NCBI GenBank assembly: GCA_946415245.1
Contig: CAMKRS010000012.1
Coordinates: 1-52,491 of the forward strand
From: an uncultured Prevotella sp.
GTDB lineage: Bacteria; Bacteroidota; Bacteroidia; Bacteroidales; Bacteroidaceae
Direction: 5' to 3'
DNA length: 52,491 bases
Position numbers and translations under genes: made by a program. The notes beneath the pieces were generated by a model. It did not search any database. It saw only the letters and a list, made by a program, of their open reading frames with translations, and had not been told where the DNA came from. This document shows, piece by piece, positions 16,064 to 23,374 of the stretch (position 1 is the first letter of the stretch; every line of letters starts with the position of its first letter).

Positions 16064-16123
16064 CACAGGGGACAGGCACACACTGATAGATCAAAGATGC
16101 TATCATTGGTGCCAGTCCCCATG
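16064..16123. repeat. REP-like palindromic element, copy 1
   Basis: CACAGGGGACAGGCAC at the left and GCCAGTCCCCATG at the right form a 10-bp inverted repeat with one mismatch (GGGGACAGGC / GCCAGTCCCC) around about 30 bp. The same element is found at 51153-51213 in inverted orientation inside a coding region. The motif resembles REP sequences moved by RAYT (TnpA-REP) enzymes; no such enzyme is in the window. Confidence 0.75.
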
Positions 16124-16153
16124 ATTCACTTGGTACCTGACCCCATGATTTAC
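16106..16153. repeat. 24-bp imperfect tandem duplication
   Basis: TTGGTGCCAGTCCCCATGAT (start of unit 1, 16106) is repeated as TTGGTACCTGACCCCATGAT (start of unit 2, 16130). The duplication extends the right half of the REP-like element up to the stop codon of the barrel-like gene. Confidence 0.8.
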
Positions 16154-16803
16154 AACGTGAAGTCGATGCCGGCGATGAATCGGGGATGGGATTTGAGGAA
16201 GTCGTTACCCCAGAGGTAGAGGTTCCAGTTCTTAATGGTATAATAGAAGCCGGCAGCGATATCGACGTCCTGATCGAACTTCCAGGAATGGATCGTGCCG
16301 ACCATAGGGGTGATGGCGCGATGGTTTTTCAGGGGAATGGTATAGCCCAGATATTCGTAATTGGAGAAGGTGTTGTCGGAACCGTCGTGAACCACCCACC
16401 ACGTGTTAGAACACCAGAACAGGCGACCATCCTGGCTGATAGCGCCATTCATGTACAAGGCCGATGTGAGATAGGAGAACTTGAAACTGCGGTTCAGATC
16501 GAAAGACGACGTCACCTCAGCGCCGACGTTGATCCACTTGTTGATATTCAGGCCATAGCGCACCAACCCGCCCCAATAGGCGCAGTCGGGACCTGTATAG
16601 AGATCGACACCCGTGGCCCAATGGTCGCCCAAGCCGTATTGGAAGGTGGTATAGGTCTCCTGATGGTTGATGCCCGGACGCACCTTCAGCGACGTGTAGC
16701 CATAGAGTTTGCCGTCGCCCACCGTTCCCGCATAATAAGGGATCTGAGCCATGGCACTGACTGATGATAATAACATGATTAAAATCAAAACGATCTTTCT
16801 CAT
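16150..16803 (-). CDS. Exported barrel-like protein coupled to a reverse transcriptase
   Basis: A 217-residue protein with a signal peptide (MRKIVLILIMLLSSVSAMAQ). The mature part is a series of short amphipathic strands rich in Tyr, Trp and Gly (LYGYTSLKVRPGINH, VDLYTGPDCAYWGGLVRYG, NWNLYLWGNDFL) ending in FIAGIDFTL with no long C-terminal tail, the usual look of small outer membrane beta-barrels. It has no recognised family. Its ATG overlaps the stop of the reverse transcriptase gene (ATGA), so translation of the two is probably coupled. An exported barrel is an unusual partner for a reverse transcriptase. Confidence 0.75.
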   Translation of the reverse strand: MRKIVLILIMLLSSVSAMAQIPYYAGTVGDGKLYGYTSLKVRPGINHQETYTTFQYGLGDHWATGVDLYTGPDCAYWGGLVRYGLNINKWINVGAEVTSSFDLNRSFKFSYLTSALYMNGAISQDGRLFWCSNTWWVVHDGSDNTFSNYEYLGYTIPLKNHRAITPMVGTIHSWKFDQDVDIAAGFYYTIKNWNLYLWGNDFLKSHPRFIAGIDFTL

Positions 16804-18014
16804 GGTTGGATAGGAAATTTTAGATAGGAATAATATTCATTGACCAGACTGCGGTAGCCTAACTGCTTGAGCTGGGCGTAGTCGGTCTTGTAATTGGTCT
16901 TGTTGTGTTTGCCCGTGCGGAGGTAGCGGATGTTCTGCTGCAGGTAGTGGTCGATCTCACGGAGGCCGTCAGTCTTGTTGATGACGGGGAAGAACCACCG
17001 CGACCAGGTGAGCGTCTGCGTATCGTCGTTCTCGAAGAAGACACGGTTGAAATGGTGGATGAGACCCTTCATCGCCTTCTCTGTCTCCATGTGGTTCCGG
17101 ACCTTCCAGCGCATCAGCGAACGGCTGGCGCGACGGATCTTGCCCTTCATCTTCTGCTTGGTGGCTTCGGAGATGTCGATATCGCGGGCGTGGCACTTGA
17201 AGCCGAGGAATTCGAAGGCATCGTCGGGCGAATAGATCTGCTCCTTGTCAGGATTGACCTCCAGGCGGTATTTCCTGAGGAAATCGGCCATCTGGCTTTT
17301 GTAGGTCATGAGCGTCTCACGGTCGGGGGCGAAGAGGATGATATCGTCGGAATAGCGGGCGTAGACGACCTGCTGATCGTGGAAATACTGGTCGACCTCC
17401 TTCAGATAGACATCGGCCAGGAAGGGGGCTGTGGGGACGCCTGCCATCACACCGTGATGCTCGTAGATGACCTCACCGTTGTAGGTGGCGCGGTTGTCAG
17501 TGAGCATCTTTTCGAAGAAACGGTAGAGCGGCTGGTCATCGGCCATCATCTCTGCCAGCATCGGCAACAGGATGTCGATGGAGATGGAGTTGAAATAGTC
17601 GTGGATATCGAGCTTGTAGGCCCACATAGGGCGGTTGCCGATGGCGCGACGGATGGCGAAGATGGCATCGCTGGCCTTGACACCGCGGCGGAAGGCGTAG
17701 CAGTTGGGCGCGAAACAGGCATCGTAATCGTAGAGTTTGAAGGCGAGGAGCTTGAGGATCACCATCTCGTCGGGGGCGTAGCTGTAAACCACGCGTTTCT
17801 TGCCCGTACCCATCTTGTTGACGGTCTTCTTCGTGGGAATGCCCAGACCTTCGCCGTTGGCGATGCGCTGTGCCAACGGGAGGTAGGCTTCACGCTCCAC
17901 ATAGTTGTCGGCATCCTTGAACTCATGCCAGGTGAAACGGCCTTTCATCAGCCGGTAGGCAAGAAATTCCTCCCAGGTCTCCTGTCGGACGAGTTGGTTC
18001 AAGATGCTATCCAC
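16800..18014 (-). CDS. Reverse transcriptase, stand-alone, group II-like fold
   Basis: A 404-residue protein from the GTG at 18012-18014; no ATG is available before residue 24 and the upstream part of the frame is repeat DNA. RT motifs appear in order: YKLDIHDYFNSIS (motif A aspartate), GVMAGVPTAPFLADVYL (motif B region), YARYSDDIILFA (YxDD catalytic box), RLEVNPDKEQ and FEFLGFKC. After the thumb comes a C-terminal helical part (LREIDHYLQQNIRYLRTGKH, GYRSLVNEYYSYL). No HNH endonuclease is present and no intron RNA was recognised. The motif B region lacks the SQ typical of diversity-generating RTs. Retron, DRT (defence) or group II-like RT are the options. A structured spacer lies just upstream. 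Confidence 0.9.
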   Translation of the reverse strand: MDSILNQLVRQETWEEFLAYRLMKGRFTWHEFKDADNYVEREAYLPLAQRIANGEGLGIPTKKTVNKMGTGKKRVVYSYAPDEMVILKLLAFKLYDYDACFAPNCYAFRRGVKASDAIFAIRRAIGNRPMWAYKLDIHDYFNSISIDILLPMLAEMMADDQPLYRFFEKMLTDNRATYNGEVIYEHHGVMAGVPTAPFLADVYLKEVDQYFHDQQVVYARYSDDIILFAPDRETLMTYKSQMADFLRKYRLEVNPDKEQIYSPDDAFEFLGFKCHARDIDISEATKQKMKGKIRRASRSLMRWKVRNHMETEKAMKGLIHHFNRVFFENDDTQTLTWSRWFFPVINKTDGLREIDHYLQQNIRYLRTGKHNKTNYKTDYAQLKQLGYRSLVNEYYSYLKFPIQP

Positions 18015-18017
18015 AAG

Positions 18018-18060
18018 TTTAATGGTAAAAAAGTAAAAAGGTAAAAGGGTAAAAAAAGAA
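18018..18060 (-). repeat. A-rich short-period repeat (GGTAAAA) before the reverse transcriptase
   Basis: Units like GGTAAAAAAG recur with a period of about 8 bp immediately upstream of the GTG start. The same repeat type occurs at 52344-52380. Confidence 0.75.
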
Positions 18061-18065
18061 AAAGG

Positions 18066-18196
18066 GGAGTGATTTTGAATCCGCAAAATTGCGGATCACG
18101 AGAGGATACCTGGCCCTGTTGCCTGCAAAACGATTATTGGTGGGTAAGGCTGCCTCCTCTGCAGGCGCAGCGATGCTGCATCCCCTTTTTCAATTG
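18066..18196 (-). other. Structured spacer upstream of the reverse transcriptase (candidate RNA)
   Basis: About 130 nt with several hairpins on the minus strand: GATGCAGCATC, then GCTGCGCCT...AGGCAGC, then ATCCGCA/TGCGGAT at 18079-18096. One frame reads CRGGS, a stop, CR and GFKI at spacings resembling the variable tail of formylglycine-enzyme-like targets of diversity-generating retroelements. No second copy was found in the window. It could be the RNA partner of the reverse transcriptase or a remnant of a gene end. Confidence 0.4.
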
Positions 18197-18199
18197 ATA

Positions 18200-18730
18200 T
18201 CAGCCCATAAACTTGTGAATGCGACTGATGACATAGTCACGCTCGTTGGGCATCTGGGTGTAGAAGTTGATATAGGGAATACCCAGTTTCTCGGTATACA
18301 TCCTGGCTATCAGGTACTTCACACCGCTGTCGTGACTGTGGCCGCTGCCGAGCATCACCACGCCCTTGGCTTTACCGTCGCTTTCGAGCACAAAGGTGTA
18401 GGGCTGTCCCCATTCGGCCTTATAAGCCTGCGTAGGACGCGTCTTATAAAGCTGGCACTCGTCGGAAACGAATCCCACCAGATCCGTCACCTTCACGTTT
18501 TCACGAATGGTGTACGACGGGAATTCGCTCAGCAGGATCTCCTTGAAATAGGCATTCCATTCAGCGGGGGTTCTTTCTATTTCCACAGGTTCCGGCTTGG
18601 GAGCGGTGTAGCTCTGTGAAGGTCGGCTCTGCGATGAGGGCTGCGACTCCTTGTTAGCATTTTCAATGTAGTCCTGGGCAGCATCCTTGGCAAATCCCAA
18701 AAGCTTTAGCAATAGTTTACCAAAATCCAT
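18200..18730 (-). CDS. Unknown protein upstream of the reverse transcriptase
   Basis: A 176-residue protein. The N-terminal helix (MDFGKLLLKLLGFAKDAAQD) is followed by a Ser/Pro/Gln-rich linker and a globular C-terminal part (about 50-176): WNAYFKEILLSEFPSYTIRE, then YTFVLESDGKAKGVVMLGSG and YLIARMYTEKLGIPYINFYT. The ESDGKAKGVV segment could fit a nuclease-like core, but I do not claim it. The gene has its own full promoter at 18770-18800, and transcription could continue through the structured spacer into the reverse transcriptase and barrel genes, forming one operon. Confidence 0.75.
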   Translation of the reverse strand: MDFGKLLLKLLGFAKDAAQDYIENANKESQPSSQSRPSQSYTAPKPEPVEIERTPAEWNAYFKEILLSEFPSYTIRENVKVTDLVGFVSDECQLYKTRPTQAYKAEWGQPYTFVLESDGKAKGVVMLGSGHSHDSGVKYLIARMYTEKLGIPYINFYTQMPNERDYVISRIHKFMG

Positions 18731-18769
18731 AGTTGTTGTAATTTTATGAGTTCGTTATTGAATAGGTTG

Positions 18770-18800
18770 CAAATATACGATAAATTTCGGTTAGTTCCAA
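18770..18800 (-). promoter_or_regulatory. Promoter for the unknown protein / RT cluster (TTG-20-TATATTTG)
   Basis: On the minus strand TTG (18798-18800) lies 20 nt before TATATTTG (18770-18777). It is the nearest full promoter upstream of the reverse transcriptase cluster. Confidence 0.75.
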
Positions 18801-18825
18801 ATATTATCGCCACTATTTTTATACC

Positions 18826-19302
18826 TTATTTCTTTTGGGGAACGAAGGTTTCCCAGGTCTGGTCATCATAAAAGACACGGATTTCGGTAATACGACGCTG
18901 CGGTTTGTCAATTGTTTTTACCTCCTGACGTTCCAAATCCAATCGTGTATTTCTTACACTATTAGAATTTTGGGGCTGTTGAACACTATTTTGTGGGGTA
19001 GGAGACGGGGCGGCATCAAAATCGAGCATCGGATTTTGGATCTGAAGGGTGCCATTCTGGGTGGTTTCCTCCTCATTCAGGCCCTCATTTTGTGGCAGAT
19101 ACATGTCGCCAGAGCCAAACATGAGCCAGTCGGTACTGATGTTAGGAATTTTCTTTTTGATGGCCTCGACGATGTTGAGGGTAGGACGGGTACGTCCGTT
19201 GAAGATACTACTAAGGGTGGCAGGTGACTGCTGGATGTAGTCAGCGAAGACCTGCTGAGTCATGTGTTGCGACTCCATAATTTGCCTGATTCGATCCTTC
19301 AT
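18826..19302 (-). CDS. XRE-family transcriptional regulator with C-terminal extension
   Basis: A 158-residue protein. Residues 1-65 form a helix-turn-helix of the phage-repressor type (RIRQIMESQHMTQQVFADYI, SPATLSSIFNGRTRPTLNIV). A flexible Asn/Gln/Pro-rich linker leads to a short conserved-looking end (RRITEIRVFYDDQTWETFVP). The family occurs in Bacteroidales chromosomes, with unknown targets. It sits upstream of the unknown protein/RT cluster on the same strand with an independent promoter, and could regulate it. The spacer before its promoter is exceptionally long and AT-rich. Confidence 0.85.
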   Translation of the reverse strand: MKDRIRQIMESQHMTQQVFADYIQQSPATLSSIFNGRTRPTLNIVEAIKKKIPNISTDWLMFGSGDMYLPQNEGLNEEETTQNGTLQIQNPMLDFDAAPSPTPQNSVQQPQNSNSVRNTRLDLERQEVKTIDKPQRRITEIRVFYDDQTWETFVPQKK

Positions 19303-19355
19303 ATTTTAAACAAGTGTGATTTTGGGGCCTTTTAGCCGGTTTTACAATCTGTTTA

Positions 19356-19386
19356 CAAAGGTAAAACAAATAATTGAGAAAAACAA
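19356..19386 (-). promoter_or_regulatory. Promoter of the XRE regulator (TTG-20-TACCTTTG)
   Basis: On the minus strand TTG (19384-19386) lies 20 nt before TACCTTTG (19356-19363). Nearby TTTTAC and GTAAAA words (about 19340-19365) form an imperfect inverted repeat that could be an operator for autoregulation. Confidence 0.7.
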
Positions 19387-20017
19387 CAAATGTAGAGAGA
19401 ATTTAAGATTTAATAATTTTAATTTGCAGTTTCGAATTTTAAAGTAAAAAGTTTGGGTTGTTGAAAAATGGGCTATACAATTACAAACGTGAATTTAGGT
19501 TCATAAACCATTACAAAGTATTTGTAGAACCTAAATCCGCAAGTAACTGGCTATAAATTGGATATTTACGTGAAATGTGCCTATTTTAGGGCGATATACA
19601 GTCTTAAAGGGTGGATCACAATTCTATATTTACATGATTTTCTAGGAGAATAAACGTAACTTGCAGATATTTAATAATTTACAAATAAAACCTAGTAGTT
19701 GTATATTTATGTATATAGAAATACGAATGTAAAAGTTTTAATTTTGATATCAAACTCTACGATCTAAGATATGGGGTTTTGAATATCAAATTTACAATTA
19801 CATAATTAAATGTGGTGCGCTAGAAATTAAGATTTAGCAATTCAAATCAAGCAAATTAAATGTTAATGGATGCAAACGCTAAATTCGGGCGAACGAAAAC
19901 GAGCGGAATTTTTCATTTCTGCGAAATTCTGGACGTCTGGACAGACGGCTGAAAATACGCGAGTTTTGAGGGGGTAGAAATCGACGGAACCCCTTGATTT
20001 TACAGGTATTTAGGCCT
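19387..20017. other. AT-rich spacer without a recognisable gene
   Basis: About 630 bp with much lower GC than the neighbours and no credible reading frame. A 10-bp perfect inverted repeat (ATTTAGGTTC at 19493-19502, GAACCTAAAT at 19527-19536, loop 24) is flanked on each side by GGCTATA. TTACGTGAA-like words recur (near 19486, 19567 and 19655). It could be a control region, a decayed insertion or a site used by a mobile element. Confidence 0.5.
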
Positions 20018-20040
20018 AAAAAAGCGCCTCGGAAAGACGC
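20018..20040 (-). terminator. Intrinsic terminator downstream of holA
   Basis: On the minus strand GCGTCT / AGGCGC (one G-U pair) forms a 6-bp stem followed by TTTTTT. It lies about 35 nt beyond the holA stop codon. Confidence 0.65.
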
Positions 20041-20076
20041 ATTTTTTAGAAATTCTAGAGTGAAAAAAGGGTGAAA

Positions 20077-21105
20077 TCAGTGCAAAATGTAAAAAATCAG
20101 TTCTTTCATCAGCTCGCCTGGAGGGGCGTTTGGGTTGTCCAAACCCTTACTTTTTGCATCAATCTCACGTATCTTACCGATAATCTGCATCACTTTCGTT
20201 CCAGTGTAGTTTCGCATACCTATCATATAGTCTTTCGCAGCCCATGCATTTCTGAGTTCCAACCACTCTGCAACGGCCTCCTGGCTTTGCCGATTTGGCG
20301 AATAATAGGCGATCATCAGATTCTGGAAGTAATTAAAGAGCATTGGGAGAAAGGCGTAGATGCTGCCAGCCTTGGGATTATCGTCAAAATATTTGATGAT
20401 CTGGTTAGCTTTGAACACATTTCGGTTGACAATGGCGTCGCGGAGCTCAAAACTATTGAATTCCTTGCTCACGCCAATCTGATCCTCCACCACCTGGGGC
20501 GTCACTCTCCTATTCTCTTCTGGCAGCGAGAGAATCACCTTATCCAGTTCGCTGGCCAGACGGCTGAGGTCTGCACCAATGGAATCCGCGATAATCAGCG
20601 TGGATTTGGCGTCGATAGTGACGTTTTTAGCCTTGAGATAGCGCTCGATGAAGACGGGGAGCTCCCTATCCTTCAGTTTATTGCTCTCGAAAAGCACGCC
20701 AGCAGCGCGGATGGTCTTCACAAGTTCCTTTTTCCGACCGTCGATCTTGCCGTTTTTATGGCATAACACGAGGATGGTAGAGCTGAGCGGCTGCTTGAAA
20801 TAGCGCTCCAGGGCCTCTGTATTCTTGATGTTCTGGGCCTCCTTGACGATGACCACCTGGTATTCGGCCATCATGGGATAGCGACGGGCATAATCGGCCA
20901 CCTGTGAGGCGGTGACGTCGGCACCAAACAGGATCGTCTGGTTAAAATCGCGCTCTTCCGGCTGCAGCACATGCTCTGCGATATAGTCGCTGATCTTGTC
21001 GATATAGTACGACTCATCGCCCATGAGATAGTAGACGGGCGCGAAACGTCGGGCCTCCAAATCGGCCATTATACTGTCAAAACTCACATTTTTTGCCTCT
21101 GCCAT
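20077..21105 (-). CDS. holA: DNA polymerase III subunit delta
   Basis: A 342-residue clamp-loader subunit that opens the beta sliding clamp. The N-terminal segment SIMADLEARRFAPVYYLMGD followed by ESYYIDKISDYIAEHVL is characteristic of HolA. VVIVKEAQNIKN, LSSTILVLCHKNGKIDGRKK and SIGADLSRLASELDKVIL are also typical of the degenerate AAA+ fold without Walker motifs. The length is standard (about 340). It is divergent from the HsdR-N-like gene, with a shared promoter region of about 50 nt. Confidence 0.93.
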   Translation of the reverse strand: MAEAKNVSFDSIMADLEARRFAPVYYLMGDESYYIDKISDYIAEHVLQPEERDFNQTILFGADVTASQVADYARRYPMMAEYQVVIVKEAQNIKNTEALERYFKQPLSSTILVLCHKNGKIDGRKKELVKTIRAAGVLFESNKLKDRELPVFIERYLKAKNVTIDAKSTLIIADSIGADLSRLASELDKVILSLPEENRRVTPQVVEDQIGVSKEFNSFELRDAIVNRNVFKANQIIKYFDDNPKAGSIYAFLPMLFNYFQNLMIAYYSPNRQSQEAVAEWLELRNAWAAKDYMIGMRNYTGTKVMQIIGKIREIDAKSKGLDNPNAPPGELMKELIFYILH

Positions 21106-21128
21106 GACGTTATTTCGAATATTATATG

Positions 21129-21150
21129 TAATTTTGCGGGGACAAAGTTA
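21129..21150. promoter_or_regulatory. Divergent -7 boxes between holA and the HsdR-N-like gene
   Basis: TAATTTTG at 21129-21136 points right toward the gene at 21156. TAACTTTG at 21143-21150 on the minus strand points left toward holA. The boxes are 6 nt apart and their promoters overlap, so the two genes may compete for polymerase. Confidence 0.6.
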
Positions 21151-21155
21151 CAAAA

Positions 21156-21605
21156 ATGTTTCGATTAAACCTACCACAATACGAAATAAAAATCGGCGAA
21201 AAGGACGGTAAGCGCAGAATTTTCGACTTTTTGCGTCGAAAATACGTGGCTCTGACGCCCGAAGAGTGGGTGCGGCAGCATTTCACGCACTTTCTGGTGG
21301 AGCATAAAGGCTACCCCAAGGGACTGTTGGGCAACGAGGTGGAGCTGCATGTAGGCGAGAAGCGTCTGCGTTGCGACACCGTCCTACACAACCAACAGGG
21401 ACAGCCGCAGATGATCATCGAATACAAGGCGCCCAATATACAAATACAGCAGAAGACATTCGACCAGATATCGGTCTACAATCTTCTGCTGCATGTGGAT
21501 TATCTCATCGTGAGCAACGGCCTTCAGCACTATTGCTGCAAGATGGATTACGACCATCAAAAATATTTATTCCTTCAGGATATTCCTAACTACGAAAATC
21601 TTTGA
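21156..21605 (+). CDS. HsdR N-terminal-like nuclease-domain protein
   Basis: A 149-residue protein that matches the short Bacteroidota family related to the N-terminal domain of type I restriction subunit HsdR (PF13588-like). The motif order is PEEWVRQHFTHFLVEHKGYP, ELHVGEKRLRCDTVLHN and QPQMIIEYKAPNIQIQQKTF, giving the D...ExK nuclease core. It is a single-domain protein with no motor part and no methylase or specificity gene nearby, so it is not a restriction system on its own. Role unknown; conservation in the phylum suggests a DNA repair or housekeeping function. Confidence 0.88.
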   Translation: MFRLNLPQYEIKIGEKDGKRRIFDFLRRKYVALTPEEWVRQHFTHFLVEHKGYPKGLLGNEVELHVGEKRLRCDTVLHNQQGQPQMIIEYKAPNIQIQQKTFDQISVYNLLLHVDYLIVSNGLQHYCCKMDYDHQKYLFLQDIPNYENL

Positions 21606-22454
21606 TTATTCCATGTCGCTGGCATCCGTCGTTTTCTTCGACGAAGCCGACTTGCGGATAGAGCGCTTGCGCGACTTCTTATCCTCGGTACCGATCTTGT
21701 CGATCTTCACGCCTGCGAGTTCGGGATCGATCATGATACGACCACAGTACTCACAAACGATGATCTTCTTGTGCATCTTGATGTCGAGTTGGCGCTGGGG
21801 CGGGATCTTGTTGAAGCAACCACCACAGGCGTCACGCTGCACGTAGACGATACCCAGACCGTTGCGGGCGTTCTTGCGGATACGCTTGAAAGAGGTGAGC
21901 AGACGGGCCTCGATCTTCGACTCCAGGTCCTTTACCTTCTCCTTCAACTTTTCCTCCTCGGCACGGGTCTCAGCGATGATCTCATCGAGCTCGCCCTTCT
22001 TGATATCGAGGTCTTCCTGACGCTCCTTGATGGTCTCCAAGCTGGCGTTCAGATCAGCCGTTCTCTCCTCAATGCGGGTGTTAGCCTCGCGGATCTTCTT
22101 ATTGCACAGTTCGATCTCCAATGTCTGGAACTCGATCTCCTTTGAGAGCGTGTCGTACTCGCGGTTGTTCTTCACCTCGTCCAGCTGGCTCTTATAGCGT
22201 GCCACACTGGCCTCAGCGGTAGCAATCTCACCTTTCTTCTGGGTGATGGCCTTCTGGAACTCGCTGATCTCGTTCTGGATTTTCTCGACACGTGTGTTCA
22301 GACCCTCGATTTCGTCTTCCAGGTCCTGAACCTCCAGAGGCAGTTCGCCTCGCAATGCCCTTTTCTCATCGATCGAAGAGAGGGCCGTCTGTAGCTGGAA
22401 GAGGGTTTTCAGCTTGTCTTCCACTGACAGATCTGTAGGATCTTTCTTTGCCAT
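21606..22454 (-). CDS. Coiled-coil zinc-ribbon protein (C4-type)
   Basis: A 282-residue protein. Most of it is a long antiparallel coiled coil (about 15-185; for example ELDEVKNNREYDTLSKEIEF). It is followed by a four-cysteine zinc ribbon (DACGGCFNKIPP and VCEYCGRIMIDPEL) and a basic tail (KKSRKRSIRKSASSKKT). This is the zf-RING_7 family common in Bacteroidota, thought to bind RNA or DNA. It is next to the Nif3-like gene on the same strand, a frequent pairing, separated by a T/A-rich repeat at 22455-22500. The basic tail ends only a few bases from the HsdR-N-like stop. Confidence 0.88.
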   Translation of the reverse strand: MAKKDPTDLSVEDKLKTLFQLQTALSSIDEKRALRGELPLEVQDLEDEIEGLNTRVEKIQNEISEFQKAITQKKGEIATAEASVARYKSQLDEVKNNREYDTLSKEIEFQTLEIELCNKKIREANTRIEERTADLNASLETIKERQEDLDIKKGELDEIIAETRAEEEKLKEKVKDLESKIEARLLTSFKRIRKNARNGLGIVYVQRDACGGCFNKIPPQRQLDIKMHKKIIVCEYCGRIMIDPELAGVKIDKIGTEDKKSRKRSIRKSASSKKTTDASDME

Positions 22455-22500
22455 AGTTTTAATTTACAATTTGACGATTTACTATTTACAATTTATTTTA
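22455..22500. repeat. Short-period repeat (ATTTACAATTT)
   Basis: ATTTACAATTTGACGATTTA and variants repeat with a spacing of about 8-17 bp between the zinc-ribbon and Nif3-like genes. The same words recur at 39570-39600. Confidence 0.7.
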
Positions 22501-22512
22501 CTATTTTCGTAT

Positions 22513-23295
22513 TTACAAATAGAGGATGGGATTAGTGTTGGTGGTGGCGATTTCTGTGCGGACACCAGGACACTCCTTCGCGATGATATCGCGGAAGACC
22601 TCGGTAGTGAACTGCTCACTCTGGTAGTGGCCGATAACGCAGATCTGGATGCGCTGCTCGTAGCCGAAATACTGGTGATAGTGCATCTCGCCCGTGATAA
22701 AGGCGTCGGCACCAGCAGCGATGGCCGTATCGAGCAGGAAATCCCCTGCCCCACCACAGATGGCCACCTTCTGTACAGGACGGCGCAGCAGCTCGTTGCA
22801 CATGGCACACTCCACATCGAAGGCCTGCTTTACGGCCTTCACAAAATCATCGGCTGCGAGAGGCGCAGTCAACTGCCCTATCACCCCACTGCCATGATCC
22901 GGTTCAACAGGTTCCGACCCCAGGAAACGCACCTCTTGCAGGCCCAGTTTCTCGGCAATCTTGAAGTTCACACCCCCTCGTGCATTGTCCATATTGGTAT
23001 GCATCGAGATGACACCAATGCCCTGCTGGATGGCCTTCATCACCGTACGCTGCACATCGGTGAGGTCGCTGATGGTCTTCAAGCCACGGAACAGCAAAGG
23101 ATGGTGCGACACAATGAGGTTGCACCCTTTCTGGACGGCCTCGTCGACGATGCGCTCAGTGACGTCCAGACACAATAATGCCCCTGAAACCTCCGTCTCT
23201 GTCAGTCCAACTTGCAAGCCAGCATTGTCCCAGCTTTCCTGCAAGGGCAGAGGCGCGAAACGTTCAAGGGCGCTCAGCACTTCTTTTATTTTCAC
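22513..23295 (-). CDS. Nif3-like dinuclear metal centre protein
   Basis: A 260-residue protein beginning MKIKEVLSALERFAPLPLQE from a GTG at 23293-23295. Family signatures are ESWDNAGLQVG, NLIVSHHPLLFRG (metal-binding histidines), GVISMHTNMDNARGGVN and ITGEMHYHQYFGYE. The family (YbgI/Nif3, sometimes called GTP cyclohydrolase-like) forms hexamers around two metal ions; its function is debated. The GTG is chosen because the promoter box at 23300-23307 lies only 4 nt upstream and everything further up is repeat DNA, implying a leaderless or nearly leaderless message. Confidence 0.9.
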   Translation of the reverse strand: MKIKEVLSALERFAPLPLQESWDNAGLQVGLTETEVSGALLCLDVTERIVDEAVQKGCNLIVSHHPLLFRGLKTISDLTDVQRTVMKAIQQGIGVISMHTNMDNARGGVNFKIAEKLGLQEVRFLGSEPVEPDHGSGVIGQLTAPLAADDFVKAVKQAFDVECAMCNELLRRPVQKVAICGGAGDFLLDTAIAAGADAFITGEMHYHQYFGYEQRIQICVIGHYQSEQFTTEVFRDIIAKECPGVRTEIATTNTNPILYL

Positions 23296-23299
23296 GCTG

Positions 23300-23307
23300 C
23301 AAAGGTA
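23300..23307 (-). promoter_or_regulatory. -7 box directly before the Nif3-like GTG start
   Basis: The minus strand reads TACCTTTG then CAGC and the GTG start. Transcription would begin on or just after the start codon. Confidence 0.6.
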
Positions 23308-23316
23308 CGAAAAAAA

Positions 23317-23345
23317 GTGAAGAGTGAAGAGTGAAGAGTGAAGAA
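23317..23345. repeat. Heptamer tandem repeat (GTGAAGA)
   Basis: Four copies of GTGAAGA lie between the Nif3-like promoter and the 3' end of the endonuclease gene. It is identical in unit to the tract at 15896-15927. Confidence 0.85.
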
Positions 23346-23374
23346 TTTGCTTCCGCTTTGGCATTTTTAACGTT

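Noticed and set aside
16905..18044. A 379-codon open frame on the plus strand opposite the reverse transcriptase
   Set aside because: Its translation is a mirror of the RT codon pattern, rich in Val, Glu and Gly without family motifs, and the RT on the other strand has all catalytic motifs.
18000..18086. An N-terminal extension of the reverse transcriptase starting at 18086
   Set aside because: The extra residues (FFTLLPFYFFTIK) are translated repeat DNA and require a TTG start; the GTG at 18014 is more plausible.
16800..18196. A diversity-generating retroelement
   Set aside because: The RT motif B region (AGVPTAPFLAD) lacks the SQ typical of DGR enzymes, and no template/variable repeat pair was found in the window.
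16800..18196. A group II intron
   Set aside because: No domain V-like hairpin or intron boundary sequences were recognised around the RT, and the flanking genes are not interrupted.
21156..21605. A type I restriction system
   Set aside because: Only a single HsdR-N-like domain is present; there is no helicase, methylase or specificity gene nearby.
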